A stretch of 64,000 nt of DNA from Rhodopirellula baltica SH 1 (GTDB taxonomy: Bacteria > Planctomycetota > Planctomycetia > Pirellulales > Pirellulaceae): the NCBI RefSeq assembly GCF_000196115.1, contig NC_005027.1:2666001-2730000 (forward strand). Direction: 5' to 3'. Shown here piece by piece: positions 28,847-36,013 of this stretch. A program made the translations under genes and the position numbers. Under the pieces are notes generated by a model. It was not told where the DNA came from, made no database searches, and worked only from the letters and a program-made list of their open reading frames with translations. Each line of letters starts with the position of its first letter. Within the stretch, counting starts at the first letter, position 1.

Positions 28847-29872
28847 TTGGTTTCTGAAAACTCGGACAGCGAATCGGAGGTCGTGACATCTTTTGCCAAC
28901 AGAGTCATTTCTCGATGGACAAAGGGCTTTGAATGCATTGACGCAAAAAGCTTTCTGCATGGGATGGCCGGCATATCCCTCTTCCCTGCAATTTGCATTG
29001 TCTTTTCTTCGATCGTCATCGCTTTGCTAGAGTCTTCGTCTCCATCAAGGCCGCCTTTCGCCCTGATGTTTGTAATCACCGGGCTTGTCTATATCCCCTC
29101 CTTTGCGTCAGTCTCGCTGCTGGCATTCCTCACATATTTGCTGCCAGAACGGTTCCTCCTAAAATCGCTGTATGTCGCTGTCACAGTCGCCTTGAATCTT
29201 GAACTGCTAATCATTCTTTTGTGGCTGTTAGGCTCCGTGCCATTTTCCCATTCTGAAGTTTGGGCGGCAATTGCACCCCCAATTTTCGTTCTCTGCTTCT
29301 CGGTCAGCACAGTCGCCACGGCATTTCAGTGGTTTAGATCGCATACACTCCGACCAAACATGCTGTTTGTGAAGCGAACGAGACCGATATCCATCGGAAC
29401 CTCGCTGGAACTTGTCCTCACCGTTGCGTTGGCCTGTGTTGCCTGGAAATACTTTTTTGGATCCTACGAGATCACCCCCTTAATCCTTATCTTGGCGGCA
29501 GCGGGATTCGTGTCAGGACTCGCAGCCGCCTCGATGACCTACGCCGTCATCCCAACCAACTATCAAGTTCAAGTCGGGTTTCCTTGCATTGATCCGGCAA
29601 TCAAATATCGCCCCGTGAGTATCACTTGGGCAATTGCTGCGATCGGCCACCTAGTGCTAATGGCATCGACGGCAGACTTTGCGACATGGTCGATCGGTGG
29701 GTTCCTGGCCTGGATTGTGGCGTCCATATTCAACGCAGCCGTGATGGTTGCAATGCTCGGCACGGGCCTCTATTGGCTGCGACGCTGCGGTTGGACGCTT
29801 GAGCGGCCTCATTCCAAAGACCTGAAGGTTTCGCCATCGGACGCAAACCTACTCGACGGACAGTTGACATAG
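28847..29872 (+). CDS. Multi-pass membrane protein, first of a tandem pair
   Basis: About 341 residues if translation begins at the TTG at 28847, preceded by GAGGA with 9-base spacing; this avoids overlapping tag. Nine or so hydrophobic helices alternate with short polar loops (GISLFPAICIVFSSIVIALL; LKSLYVAVTVALNLELLIIL). The C-terminal end LYWLRRCGWTLE is nearly repeated in the next gene (LLWIRRCGWTIQ), showing a tandem duplication. No transporter or enzyme motif is seen, and I do not recognise the family. Confidence 0.65.
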   Translation: MVSENSDSESEVVTSFANRVISRWTKGFECIDAKSFLHGMAGISLFPAICIVFSSIVIALLESSSPSRPPFALMFVITGLVYIPSFASVSLLAFLTYLLPERFLLKSLYVAVTVALNLELLIILLWLLGSVPFSHSEVWAAIAPPIFVLCFSVSTVATAFQWFRSHTLRPNMLFVKRTRPISIGTSLELVLTVALACVAWKYFFGSYEITPLILILAAAGFVSGLAAASMTYAVIPTNYQVQVGFPCIDPAIKYRPVSITWAIAAIGHLVLMASTADFATWSIGGFLAWIVASIFNAAVMVAMLGTGLYWLRRCGWTLERPHSKDLKVSPSDANLLDGQLT

Positions 29873-29883
29873 CGAGTCATGTC

Positions 29884-30963
29884 ATGACTGAGAATTCAGA
29901 CGTCACCACCGAACCTCCCACAACTGACTGGCGTATCGCGGTTCGCATTCTTGACTGGCGAAGTTTGGCGTTTGGCTTGCTAGGACTAGTGGTTTGGCTG
30001 GGAGTTTGTGTCGTCTGGGGTGCCGCAGTATTAGGTTATCTCAATGGCGTCACGGCTCCGCCCCCGTTGTCTCAAGCGGAGTTCATTGCAGTCTTCGGAC
30101 TGATGTGCATTCCGATGATCACCGCTTTCGGGCTTGCGGTATTCGTTCCATTGCTACTGTTTCAGCGTCTTGCATTCACTGCGGTCTTTGTTGCCGGCAC
30201 TGTCGTTGCCAACGTTTCGTTGCTCGCGGGCGCATTGAGTCTCCTCGCTTCTGAGCCTGCCACCAGCGTTATCGAAGATATTACACCGTTGCTTTTTGGT
30301 TTCTGCGTCACGCTCAGCGTTTTGTCGATGGCGTCGCAGTGGATTACCTCGAAGTCCTTGCGTCCCAAAATGAAGGTTGCGTCGGCACCACGGCACGTTT
30401 CGATTCGAGATCTAATGGGTTTGATGTTCGCGACCGCACTCACATTCGGAATTGCACGATTTGCACTTCGCGAGAACTCGATTGAAGCAGGGTTTTATGC
30501 CGCCATAGGATTTGGAATCGCAACGGCGGTGATCATCGCGACAATGGTGAGGACCATCGTGCCCTTCAACGCTGCGTCAGTTGCCATTCATCAGCGGCCT
30601 CCAACAAAGTTGAAGCCGAGATTACAGATGGCGTTCTCGCTGCTTGTTGCTGGGATGGTTGCAGCGGCAACCACGTTTGCGTGGGCAGTATGGATGGGCG
30701 CTCAGTATAAGACTTGGCCTGTGGAATGGGACGAAATCATCGAAATTCTTGCCTTGGCAGCGGCCTCTGTTTTCAACGCGGCTCTCATGCTGGCATCTGT
30801 CAGCGTCGGGCTGCTTTGGATCCGAAGGTGCGGGTGGACGATCCAATCGTCACGCCGAATCGCCCCCGGTGGCGAGGCTGGCTCTCGCACGAAATCAAAC
30901 TCTCTGGCTCATGCAGAGACTGATTCGGCTCGCTCTACCGCCGAGACCGGCAGCTCGGCATAG
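29884..30963 (+). CDS. Multi-pass membrane protein, second of a tandem pair
   Basis: 359 residues starting MTENSDVTTEPPTTDWRIAV, 11 bases after its paralogue. About nine helices, with the same order as its neighbour: SLRPKMKVASAPRHVSIRDL here corresponds to TLRPNMLFVKRTRPISIGTS there. The shared helix end IRRCGWTI is followed by a hydrophilic tail. That tail overlaps the convergent DUF952 gene by 55 bases. Function unknown. Divergence between the two copies is high, so the duplication is old. Confidence 0.7.
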   Translation: MTENSDVTTEPPTTDWRIAVRILDWRSLAFGLLGLVVWLGVCVVWGAAVLGYLNGVTAPPPLSQAEFIAVFGLMCIPMITAFGLAVFVPLLLFQRLAFTAVFVAGTVVANVSLLAGALSLLASEPATSVIEDITPLLFGFCVTLSVLSMASQWITSKSLRPKMKVASAPRHVSIRDLMGLMFATALTFGIARFALRENSIEAGFYAAIGFGIATAVIIATMVRTIVPFNAASVAIHQRPPTKLKPRLQMAFSLLVAGMVAAATTFAWAVWMGAQYKTWPVEWDEIIEILALAAASVFNAALMLASVSVGLLWIRRCGWTIQSSRRIAPGGEAGSRTKSNSLAHAETDSARSTAETGSSA

Positions 30964-31244
30964 AGATGCGGGAACAGTTCGCCGCCGCGAGACTTTTCCC
31001 AGCGTAGATTCTCTTCGATGTCAGTGACACGAATATGCAGCACGACCAAACCACTTTGGCCGGCGAAGTGAACCGCCAATGTTCCGGGGACTTGCTGTTC
31101 AGTGGACAAGTGGATGAATCCGTCCGCGACATCGATCGGTGCTGGGGGAAGCTTTCCGGTGGCTTGCATCTGCTCCCATTGCTGCTGGGTTGCGATTTTG
31201 CAGACGATGGATGGTGAGTCGCTGGACATGGGTTCGTTGGACAT
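30909..31244 (-). CDS. DUF952 protein
   Basis: About 111 residues from the ATG at 31244 (MSNEPMSSDS); the frame opens at 31256. DUF952 features are IVCKIATQQQWEQMQATGKL, DVADGFIHLSTEQQVPGTL, the beta segment GLVVLHIRVTDIE, and FPHLYAELPVSAV. Members are small ADP-ribosyltransferase-fold proteins of unknown role; the His-Leu-Ser in FIHLS is the most conserved part. It overlaps the end of the membrane-protein gene by 55 bases, tail to tail. The upstream start lies just beyond the terminator of the Cys-rich gene. Confidence 0.85.
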   Translation of the reverse strand: MSNEPMSSDSPSIVCKIATQQQWEQMQATGKLPPAPIDVADGFIHLSTEQQVPGTLAVHFAGQSGLVVLHIRVTDIEENLRWEKSRGGELFPHLYAELPVSAVERAESVSA

Positions 31245-31256
31245 GGCACTGCGCAT

Positions 31257-31290
31257 AGAAAAAGCCGGCTGAGGTTATCAACCGGCTTTG
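31257..31290 (-). terminator. Rho-independent terminator of the Cys-rich gene
   Basis: On the minus strand AAAGCCGG pairs with CCGGCTTT around a 13-base loop (31261-31268 and 31282-31289 on the plus strand), followed by TTTTTC-like bases (CTTTTTCT). It lies 63 bases downstream of the Cys-rich gene. Confidence 0.8.
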
Positions 31291-31352
31291 TAGTCGTCTG
31301 AGAGACGAGGTTCAATTGTGGCGGGTGTGTGATCTCGCCACCAAACTCAAAT

Positions 31353-31751
31353 TCAGTCGCGAACGATAACGCGGCCCAGCGGCGTGAAGACAACGTCCAC
31401 GCAAGTGTCACAGCAGCCGAACTTGAAGGTCATGACTTTGCGACCCAAGAAACCCTTTTTGCAGCAAACCAATTCTGGGATCACGTTTTCGCAGCAAGCT
31501 GGAACGCAGGCGCTGACTTCAACAGGGCAGCAGGTCAAAGGGTTCTTAACGCACCAAGAAACCTTCACAGGTGCTGGTGGGCAGCAAACCGGAGCTGGTT
31601 CGCAGCAAACAGGTGCTGGAGCTTCGCAGCAAACAGGAGCCGCGTCGCAGCAGTCGTTGCCACAGCCGAGAAGGCCACAAGCACTGGCGGACGAAGCGGA
31701 CGAGATACAAACAGCAACCGCAACAGCGGCCATGGTACGAGCGAAATTCAT
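31353..31751 (-). CDS. Small exported protein rich in paired cysteines
   Basis: 132 residues from the ATG at 31751, which has AAGGAA 7 bases upstream. Signal peptide MNFARTMAAVAVAVCISSAS, cut near SASACG. The mature part holds about 21 cysteines in roughly 110 residues, eight of them as CC pairs, and a Pro-Ala-Pro-Val-Cys-Cys repeat (PVCCEAPAPVCCEPAPVCC). The C-terminal third is more ordinary (KVMTFKFGCCDTCVDVVF). Planctomycete walls are proteinaceous and Cys-rich, so a cross-linked wall or surface role is likely; metal binding is an alternative. It has its own terminator and a palindrome upstream. Confidence 0.8.
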   Translation of the reverse strand: MNFARTMAAVAVAVCISSASSASACGLLGCGNDCCDAAPVCCEAPAPVCCEPAPVCCPPAPVKVSWCVKNPLTCCPVEVSACVPACCENVIPELVCCKKGFLGRKVMTFKFGCCDTCVDVVFTPLGRVIVRD

Positions 31752-31771
31752 TGGAAATTCCTTGTAGGTAG

Positions 31772-31787
31772 AGAGTGAATACACTCT
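31772..31787. promoter_or_regulatory. Perfect palindrome upstream of the Cys-rich gene
   Basis: AGAGTGAATACACTCT: AGAGTG (31772-31777) and CACTCT (31782-31787) are exact inverted copies around AATA, 21 bases upstream of the start codon at 31751. It may be an operator or a 5' leader hairpin. The 325-base divergent region to 32076 also carries CGGACAAAT twice (31966-31974 and 32023-32031), each followed by a TCTGATC; nothing else was seen there. Confidence 0.4.
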
Positions 31788-32076
31788 GTAACCTTCAACG
31801 CAATTGTGCGTTTGGGGCAAACGTTGCCATCAGTTTGAACCCAATCGCGGTAGTCGTCGCGGTACAATTGACGCGATCGTCACTAGCCGAAGCGATTCGG
31901 CGGTGGAATAATGAACAGCAATCGCCGAAGCTGTCGAATTCCCGCAACTTTTCGGCGTCCAATGGCGGACAAATCGATCTGATCGTCATTGTTTAGCAAA
32001 AGACCTATTTCCTGCGAGGCATCGGACAAATTCGTCTGATCTCGCGAAGTATCCCCGCTTCAAACGGAGAAGCTTG

Positions 32077-32631
32077 ATGTCGCGTTTGTTTTTGACTGCT
32101 GCCCTGGCCTGTGCAATGGCAATCCCCGCTGCGTTCGCCGCAGACCCTGCCACCGCTGACAAAGGACTGTGCCAAGGTGACCCAATCGGCGCGTTCTACG
32201 TGACCAAGGTCGCTGGTGCAGAAGATGACGGTGTCGAAGCCGGCGAAGCATTGTGCTACCGCTGCAAATACGGTTCGCGTCCCATGGTCATGGTCTTCGC
32301 CCGCCAAACCAGTGAACCCGTCGCGAAATTGGTCAAGGAACTTGACTCCGCCGTCGCCGCCAATGGTGACGCACAACTGAAAAGCTTTGTCACTCTGTTC
32401 GGCGAAAAAGCTGACAGTCTAAAAAGCGAAGGCAAAAAGATGGCTGCCAAGAATGTGCCAGTCGTCGTTGCCAAAGACAAAAACGGTCCCGCAAACTACA
32501 AGTTGTCTGACGAAGCACAAATCACCGTCGTGATCGCCAACGACTCGCAGGTTGTCGCCCGTCACGAGTTCGACGCTGACAAGATCGACGTCGCTGCTGT
32601 GATGTCCGAAGTCAAGCAAATGCTGAACTAA
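32077..32631 (+). CDS. Small exported protein of unknown function
   Basis: 184 residues from the ATG at 32077, with GGAG 8 bases upstream. Signal peptide MSRLFLTAALACAMAIPAAF, cut after AFAADP. The mature part contains LCYRCKYGSRPMVMVFAR, a Cys-x-x-Cys in a context reminiscent of thioredoxin-like folds, then alternating helix and strand (VAKLVKELDSAVAANGD; NVPVVVAKDKNG; ITVVIANDSQVV). A thioredoxin-related reductant or copper-handling protein is plausible but unproven. It is followed by a terminator and is monocistronic. Confidence 0.7.
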   Translation: MSRLFLTAALACAMAIPAAFAADPATADKGLCQGDPIGAFYVTKVAGAEDDGVEAGEALCYRCKYGSRPMVMVFARQTSEPVAKLVKELDSAVAANGDAQLKSFVTLFGEKADSLKSEGKKMAAKNVPVVVAKDKNGPANYKLSDEAQITVVIANDSQVVARHEFDADKIDVAAVMSEVKQMLN

Positions 32632-32644
32632 TTGAATTTGAAAA

Positions 32645-32686
32645 CTCGGAGCCCGAGTTTCCTACAAGCTAGGGCCCCGAGCTTTT
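32645..32686 (+). terminator. Rho-independent terminator
   Basis: CTCGGAGCCC (32645-32654) pairs with GGGCCCCGAG (32672-32681), one mismatch, followed by CTTTTC. A competing short hairpin AAACTCGG-AGC-CCGAGTTT (32642-32660) shares its left arm. It lies 13 bases after the stop of the preceding gene. Confidence 0.7.
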
Positions 32687-32804
32687 CGATAAAACAAACT
32701 GAACCGCCCAAGTATTGATCACTTGCGGCGGTTTTTTCATGCTCCAGTGCCTCGCTTCGCCGATTGAATTCGTCAGGTCGTGCAAATCACCCGTCGCCGC
32801 TACG

Positions 32805-33374
32805 ATGATTGTCGCAACGAAACACCAGCGTGATGAATGGTTGATGGATTGGACTTGGCCAGATGACGACGATGAATTGGTGACGGCCTATCACGAGGCT
32901 GGTCACGCGATCGTTGGTTGCGCACTTGGTGCCCAGATCGACCGAGTCACGCTTTCACAAGCATCGATCTTCGATGATGAAGACGGTGACCTGCCACGGC
33001 GATTCGGTGACTGCATCGTCAACTGGGGACGTGTCGACCCAAGTGACACCTGGCAACGTCAACGGGAATTGCTAACGGTTCTCGCGGGTCCCGTTGCCGA
33101 GTTTGTGTATCAAAGCGGTGACGAGGACTTGTTGGACGTACGTGCTTGGGAAAGCGACTGGCGGCAAGCTCAGTTGTGTGCGGCAGCTTTGAAACCGCAG
33201 GCGGCTCAACAAATCCGATTGATGCGAGAAGCAATCGTCCGTCTAAGAAAGATCGTTGCATCAGATCCTTGTTGGTCGGCAATTGCGGCACTCGCCGACG
33301 AGTTGATGCTCGGCGACGAGATCGAAGGCGAACAGGTCGCCGATCTGGTCCGATTTTGGTGGAGCCGCGCGTAA
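32805..33374 (+). CDS. Stand-alone M41-like zinc metallopeptidase
   Basis: About 189 residues from the ATG at 32805; an ATG at 32844 (MDWTWPDDDD) is also possible, as is the frame opening at 32715. The zinc motif HEAGH lies in TAYHEAGHAIVGCALGAQID, just as in the peptidase domain of FtsH, and LTVLAGPVAEFVYQ corresponds to the FtsH segment after it. The AAA+ ATPase part is absent, so this is a peptidase-only protein without its own unfoldase. No signal peptide is certain. Location and substrates are unknown. Confidence 0.75.
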   Translation: MIVATKHQRDEWLMDWTWPDDDDELVTAYHEAGHAIVGCALGAQIDRVTLSQASIFDDEDGDLPRRFGDCIVNWGRVDPSDTWQRQRELLTVLAGPVAEFVYQSGDEDLLDVRAWESDWRQAQLCAAALKPQAAQQIRLMREAIVRLRKIVASDPCWSAIAALADELMLGDEIEGEQVADLVRFWWSRA

Positions 33375-33438
33375 TCGATGCATGGGTTACGATGTCGGCC
33401 TGTCTTGCAAATCAATTCCCCTCCTGGACGAACTCGCG

Positions 33439-34380
33439 ATGAAAACGACTGGCTTGGCCGAACGAAATTGGTTTTGGGGCATCACTCTGACCGCTGTGAT
33501 GATGTCCGCCACTTGTGTCTGCACAAACTGTTTTGGAACTGAACCCAGCGACGTTCTCCCGGTTTGGCCTTCGGATCCACCGAAGTGGGACGCACCGACC
33601 GAACCGGAAAGCGACTTCACAAAGCCGACAGACAACCAAGTTGGTGGTAAACGATTGATTCGTCTCGGCAATGTGTCCACACCGGAGATGCATGTTTTTC
33701 CCGCCAAAGATGCAAACGGCAATCCATCGAAGACCATCATGGTCATCTGTCCCGGAGGAGGCTTTTCAATCCTGGCTTGGGATTTGGAGGGAACCGAAAT
33801 TGCCGATCAGTTGGTGGCGGGCGGCGTGACCAGCGTTGTTTTGAAGTATCGCGTTCCGACTCGCACAATGGAACCAAAATGGAAGCCACCTGTTCAAGAC
33901 ATCCAGCGGGCCATCGCTCTGATTCGAGCCGGCAAAGTCACCGGCGATATTCCGGAGAAGGTCGGCGTGATGGGTTTTTCCGCTGGCGGCCACGCTGCAT
34001 GTCGTTCTGCCACGATCTTGGAACGTCAGTACGATGCAATCGATGACGCAGATCAAGAGATTCGCCTGCCCGATTTTGCCTGTCTGATCTATCCTGCCTG
34101 GCTGGTTAAGAAAGACTCGCCCAAAGATTTGGACGGGTTTGAAATCAACGAGAACTCGCCACCGATGTTCTTGGTCCACGGCGAAGACGACCGACTGACC
34201 GTCATGAACTGCGTGACCGTTTTTAGCAAACTTCATGAAGCCGGTGTTCCATCGGCACTGCATGTCTTCACGGGCAGCGGCCATGGTTTTGGCGGACGCA
34301 TGGATGGTCGAGCGGACGATCTTTGGCCTGAACTCTGTTTGCGTTGGCTGCGTGACGAAAACCTTCTCAAGGGAAAATGA
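33439..34380 (+). CDS. Exported alpha/beta hydrolase (acetylxylan-esterase-like)
   Basis: About 313 residues from the ATG at 33439, which opens a signal-like segment (FWGITLTAVMMSATCVCTN). Core features are the oxyanion loop VICPGGGFSILAWDLEG, the nucleophile elbow GVMGFSAGGHAA (Ser), LVHGEDDRLTVMN (Asp) and TGSGHGFGGR (His). This is the pattern of the carbohydrate-esterase/BD-FAE group that removes acetyl or feruloyl groups from plant or algal glycans. The exact ester is not known. It lies 3 bases ahead of the hlyIII start, so the two are likely cotranscribed. Confidence 0.88.
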   Translation: MKTTGLAERNWFWGITLTAVMMSATCVCTNCFGTEPSDVLPVWPSDPPKWDAPTEPESDFTKPTDNQVGGKRLIRLGNVSTPEMHVFPAKDANGNPSKTIMVICPGGGFSILAWDLEGTEIADQLVAGGVTSVVLKYRVPTRTMEPKWKPPVQDIQRAIALIRAGKVTGDIPEKVGVMGFSAGGHAACRSATILERQYDAIDDADQEIRLPDFACLIYPAWLVKKDSPKDLDGFEINENSPPMFLVHGEDDRLTVMNCVTVFSKLHEAGVPSALHVFTGSGHGFGGRMDGRADDLWPELCLRWLRDENLLKGK

Positions 34381-34383
34381 ACG

Positions 34384-35043
34384 TTGGATCACACCATTGA
34401 CGCACCACCGATTCAGCCCGAACAGGAATGGGCCAACGCATGGACGCACGGTTTATCGGCGGTGCTTTGGTGTATCGTTGGAGCCGTACTAGTTCGATCA
34501 TCTGCGGGCGAACCTGGGTTGGCGATCGCCTGTGGTGTCTACGCCGCGTCGGTCGTGACCACCTTTGTTTGCTCGACCTTGTCGCACGTATTTTTGGAAC
34601 AACCTTGGCTCGATCGCTTTCGAGCGTGCGACCAAGCGGCGATCTATTTGATGATTATCGGAACCTACACTCCGATCGCCTATGCCTACTCACCTGATGG
34701 CTGGCGAATCCCGTTGCTGACGGCGATGTGGATCGCCGCCCTGGCGGGATTCTTCAACAAAGCGGTGCGAATGCATCGCCTGCATTCAATCAGCGTCGTG
34801 TCGTATTTGCTACTCGGATGGCTGCCTGCCATTCCTTTGATTCGCAACGTGCCCGTCGAACTCGCTTACGCGATGTTCATTGGCGGTGTCCTTTACAGCG
34901 TCGGCACGATCTTCCTCATGAACGATCGACGAGCTCCATACCTGCACGCGGTTTGGCACCTGATGGTTTTATTGGCGTCACTCGTTCATGCAGTCGGGAT
35001 CGCTTGGTACGTCGTCGCGCCCAACCAAAGCCCAGGGCTGTAA
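34384..35043 (+). CDS. Hemolysin III / PAQR-family membrane protein
   Basis: 219 residues, with a TTG start at 34384 and AAGGGAA inside the preceding gene as ribosome binding site. Seven membrane helices are seen. Family hallmarks are NAWTHGLSAVLW at the first helix, FVCSTLSHVFLEQPW (Ser and His zinc ligands), CDQAAIYLMIIGTYTP, and HAVWHLMVLLASLVHAVGI with the last two His. Bacterial members are putative ceramidase-like or stress-related hydrolases. The last 128 bases overlap the PEP-CTERM gene on the other strand. Confidence 0.9.
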   Translation: MDHTIDAPPIQPEQEWANAWTHGLSAVLWCIVGAVLVRSSAGEPGLAIACGVYAASVVTTFVCSTLSHVFLEQPWLDRFRACDQAAIYLMIIGTYTPIAYAYSPDGWRIPLLTAMWIAALAGFFNKAVRMHRLHSISVVSYLLLGWLPAIPLIRNVPVELAYAMFIGGVLYSVGTIFLMNDRRAPYLHAVWHLMVLLASLVHAVGIAWYVVAPNQSPGL

Positions 35044-35902
35044 GGATTGCCAACGACGTCGATGGTTCGGGAACAGCAACGACTGTGATCGAAAAACCAT
35101 CCGCAGCGACTTCGGCGGCAATCAAATCCACGTAGGGCGAAACGAAGTTGTTGAAACTGAATTTCTCCGACGTATCTGGGTCGGTGGCGATCCCCATGTT
35201 GGTCCCCGTTAATACATATTCGCCACCATATTCAATGAACGAGCCTTCACCCGAGTCACCGCCAACCAAGGTGAGCTCATCCATGCCGCCGCCTCCCAAC
35301 GGATGATCCCACCGGTAAACAACCGACTCGGTGATGGCACCGGTGTTCAGTTCAACCGTCTGCGTGAAATCGATCGTATCCGAACCGAACTGTGAGTTTT
35401 GACCTTGAATGATGATGCTCCGACCCAGCATGTCAAAGTAGCCGCCTCCTAAAACCGACATTGGCGTGACCCCGTCGCTCGCCGGTATCGGGGCCTCCAA
35501 TGTCACCAGCAGCAAGTCGCTGTTGTGAACCGTTCCGGCCATGAGCGTTGTGCCGTTCTCAAGCTCGAAGTCTGTTCGCAAGGTTGTTTGCAACACGGTC
35601 GATGACGCAGCCGTGTAAGTGTGCCGCGTGCCATCGGCGGCAACAAACGTTGGGTTGATCATCCCCGTATGAGTTGCGGTGACGTAGTGCAACGGGGTGA
35701 TCAGCACGGCACGCCGAACAGCGACGCCGGTGAGCAGAGAGTGATCCAACCAGAAATCTGGATTGAGAGTATCGTCGCCCAAAAAACGATCGTGACGGGA
35801 AGCGGAGAAACTGGCAAACGTCGCCGCACTCGCCAGTTCCGCCATCACGAACCACAGCAACGTGGAAACGAGACCGATTTTGGTCCAACGGCGATCAGAC
35901 AT
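34916..35902 (-). CDS. PEP-CTERM-anchored trypsin-like protein
   Basis: About 328 residues from the ATG at 35902 (MSDRRWTKIGLVSTLLW). It has a signal peptide ending near ELASAAT. Catalytic-triad candidates in trypsin order are VTATHTG (His), HNSDLLLVTL (Asp) and VGGDSGEGS (Ser). The C-terminal sorting signal is VPEPSTSLAILTALGFG followed by ARRR, so export and PEP-CTERM sorting are expected. Some 25 residues follow the Arg cluster, which is long for this signal, and they are encoded opposite the end of hlyIII. Protease activity is inferred from the motifs alone. Confidence 0.75.
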   Translation of the reverse strand: MSDRRWTKIGLVSTLLWFVMAELASAATFASFSASRHDRFLGDDTLNPDFWLDHSLLTGVAVRRAVLITPLHYVTATHTGMINPTFVAADGTRHTYTAASSTVLQTTLRTDFELENGTTLMAGTVHNSDLLLVTLEAPIPASDGVTPMSVLGGGYFDMLGRSIIIQGQNSQFGSDTIDFTQTVELNTGAITESVVYRWDHPLGGGGMDELTLVGGDSGEGSFIEYGGEYVLTGTNMGIATDPDTSEKFSFNNFVSPYVDLIAAEVAADGFSITVVAVPEPSTSLAILTALGFGWARRRTKRSRLHERVTPIKPSGAKPRAGMELVDRS

Positions 35903-36013
35903 AAATTGACTAGGCAAATGCGGCTTTCCATGAACAACGACACCCCTGTCTATTGCGGGAAAGACTGAGAATCAATTCCCCGAATGGTTGGATGACATTG
36001 GACGCCCAAAAGT

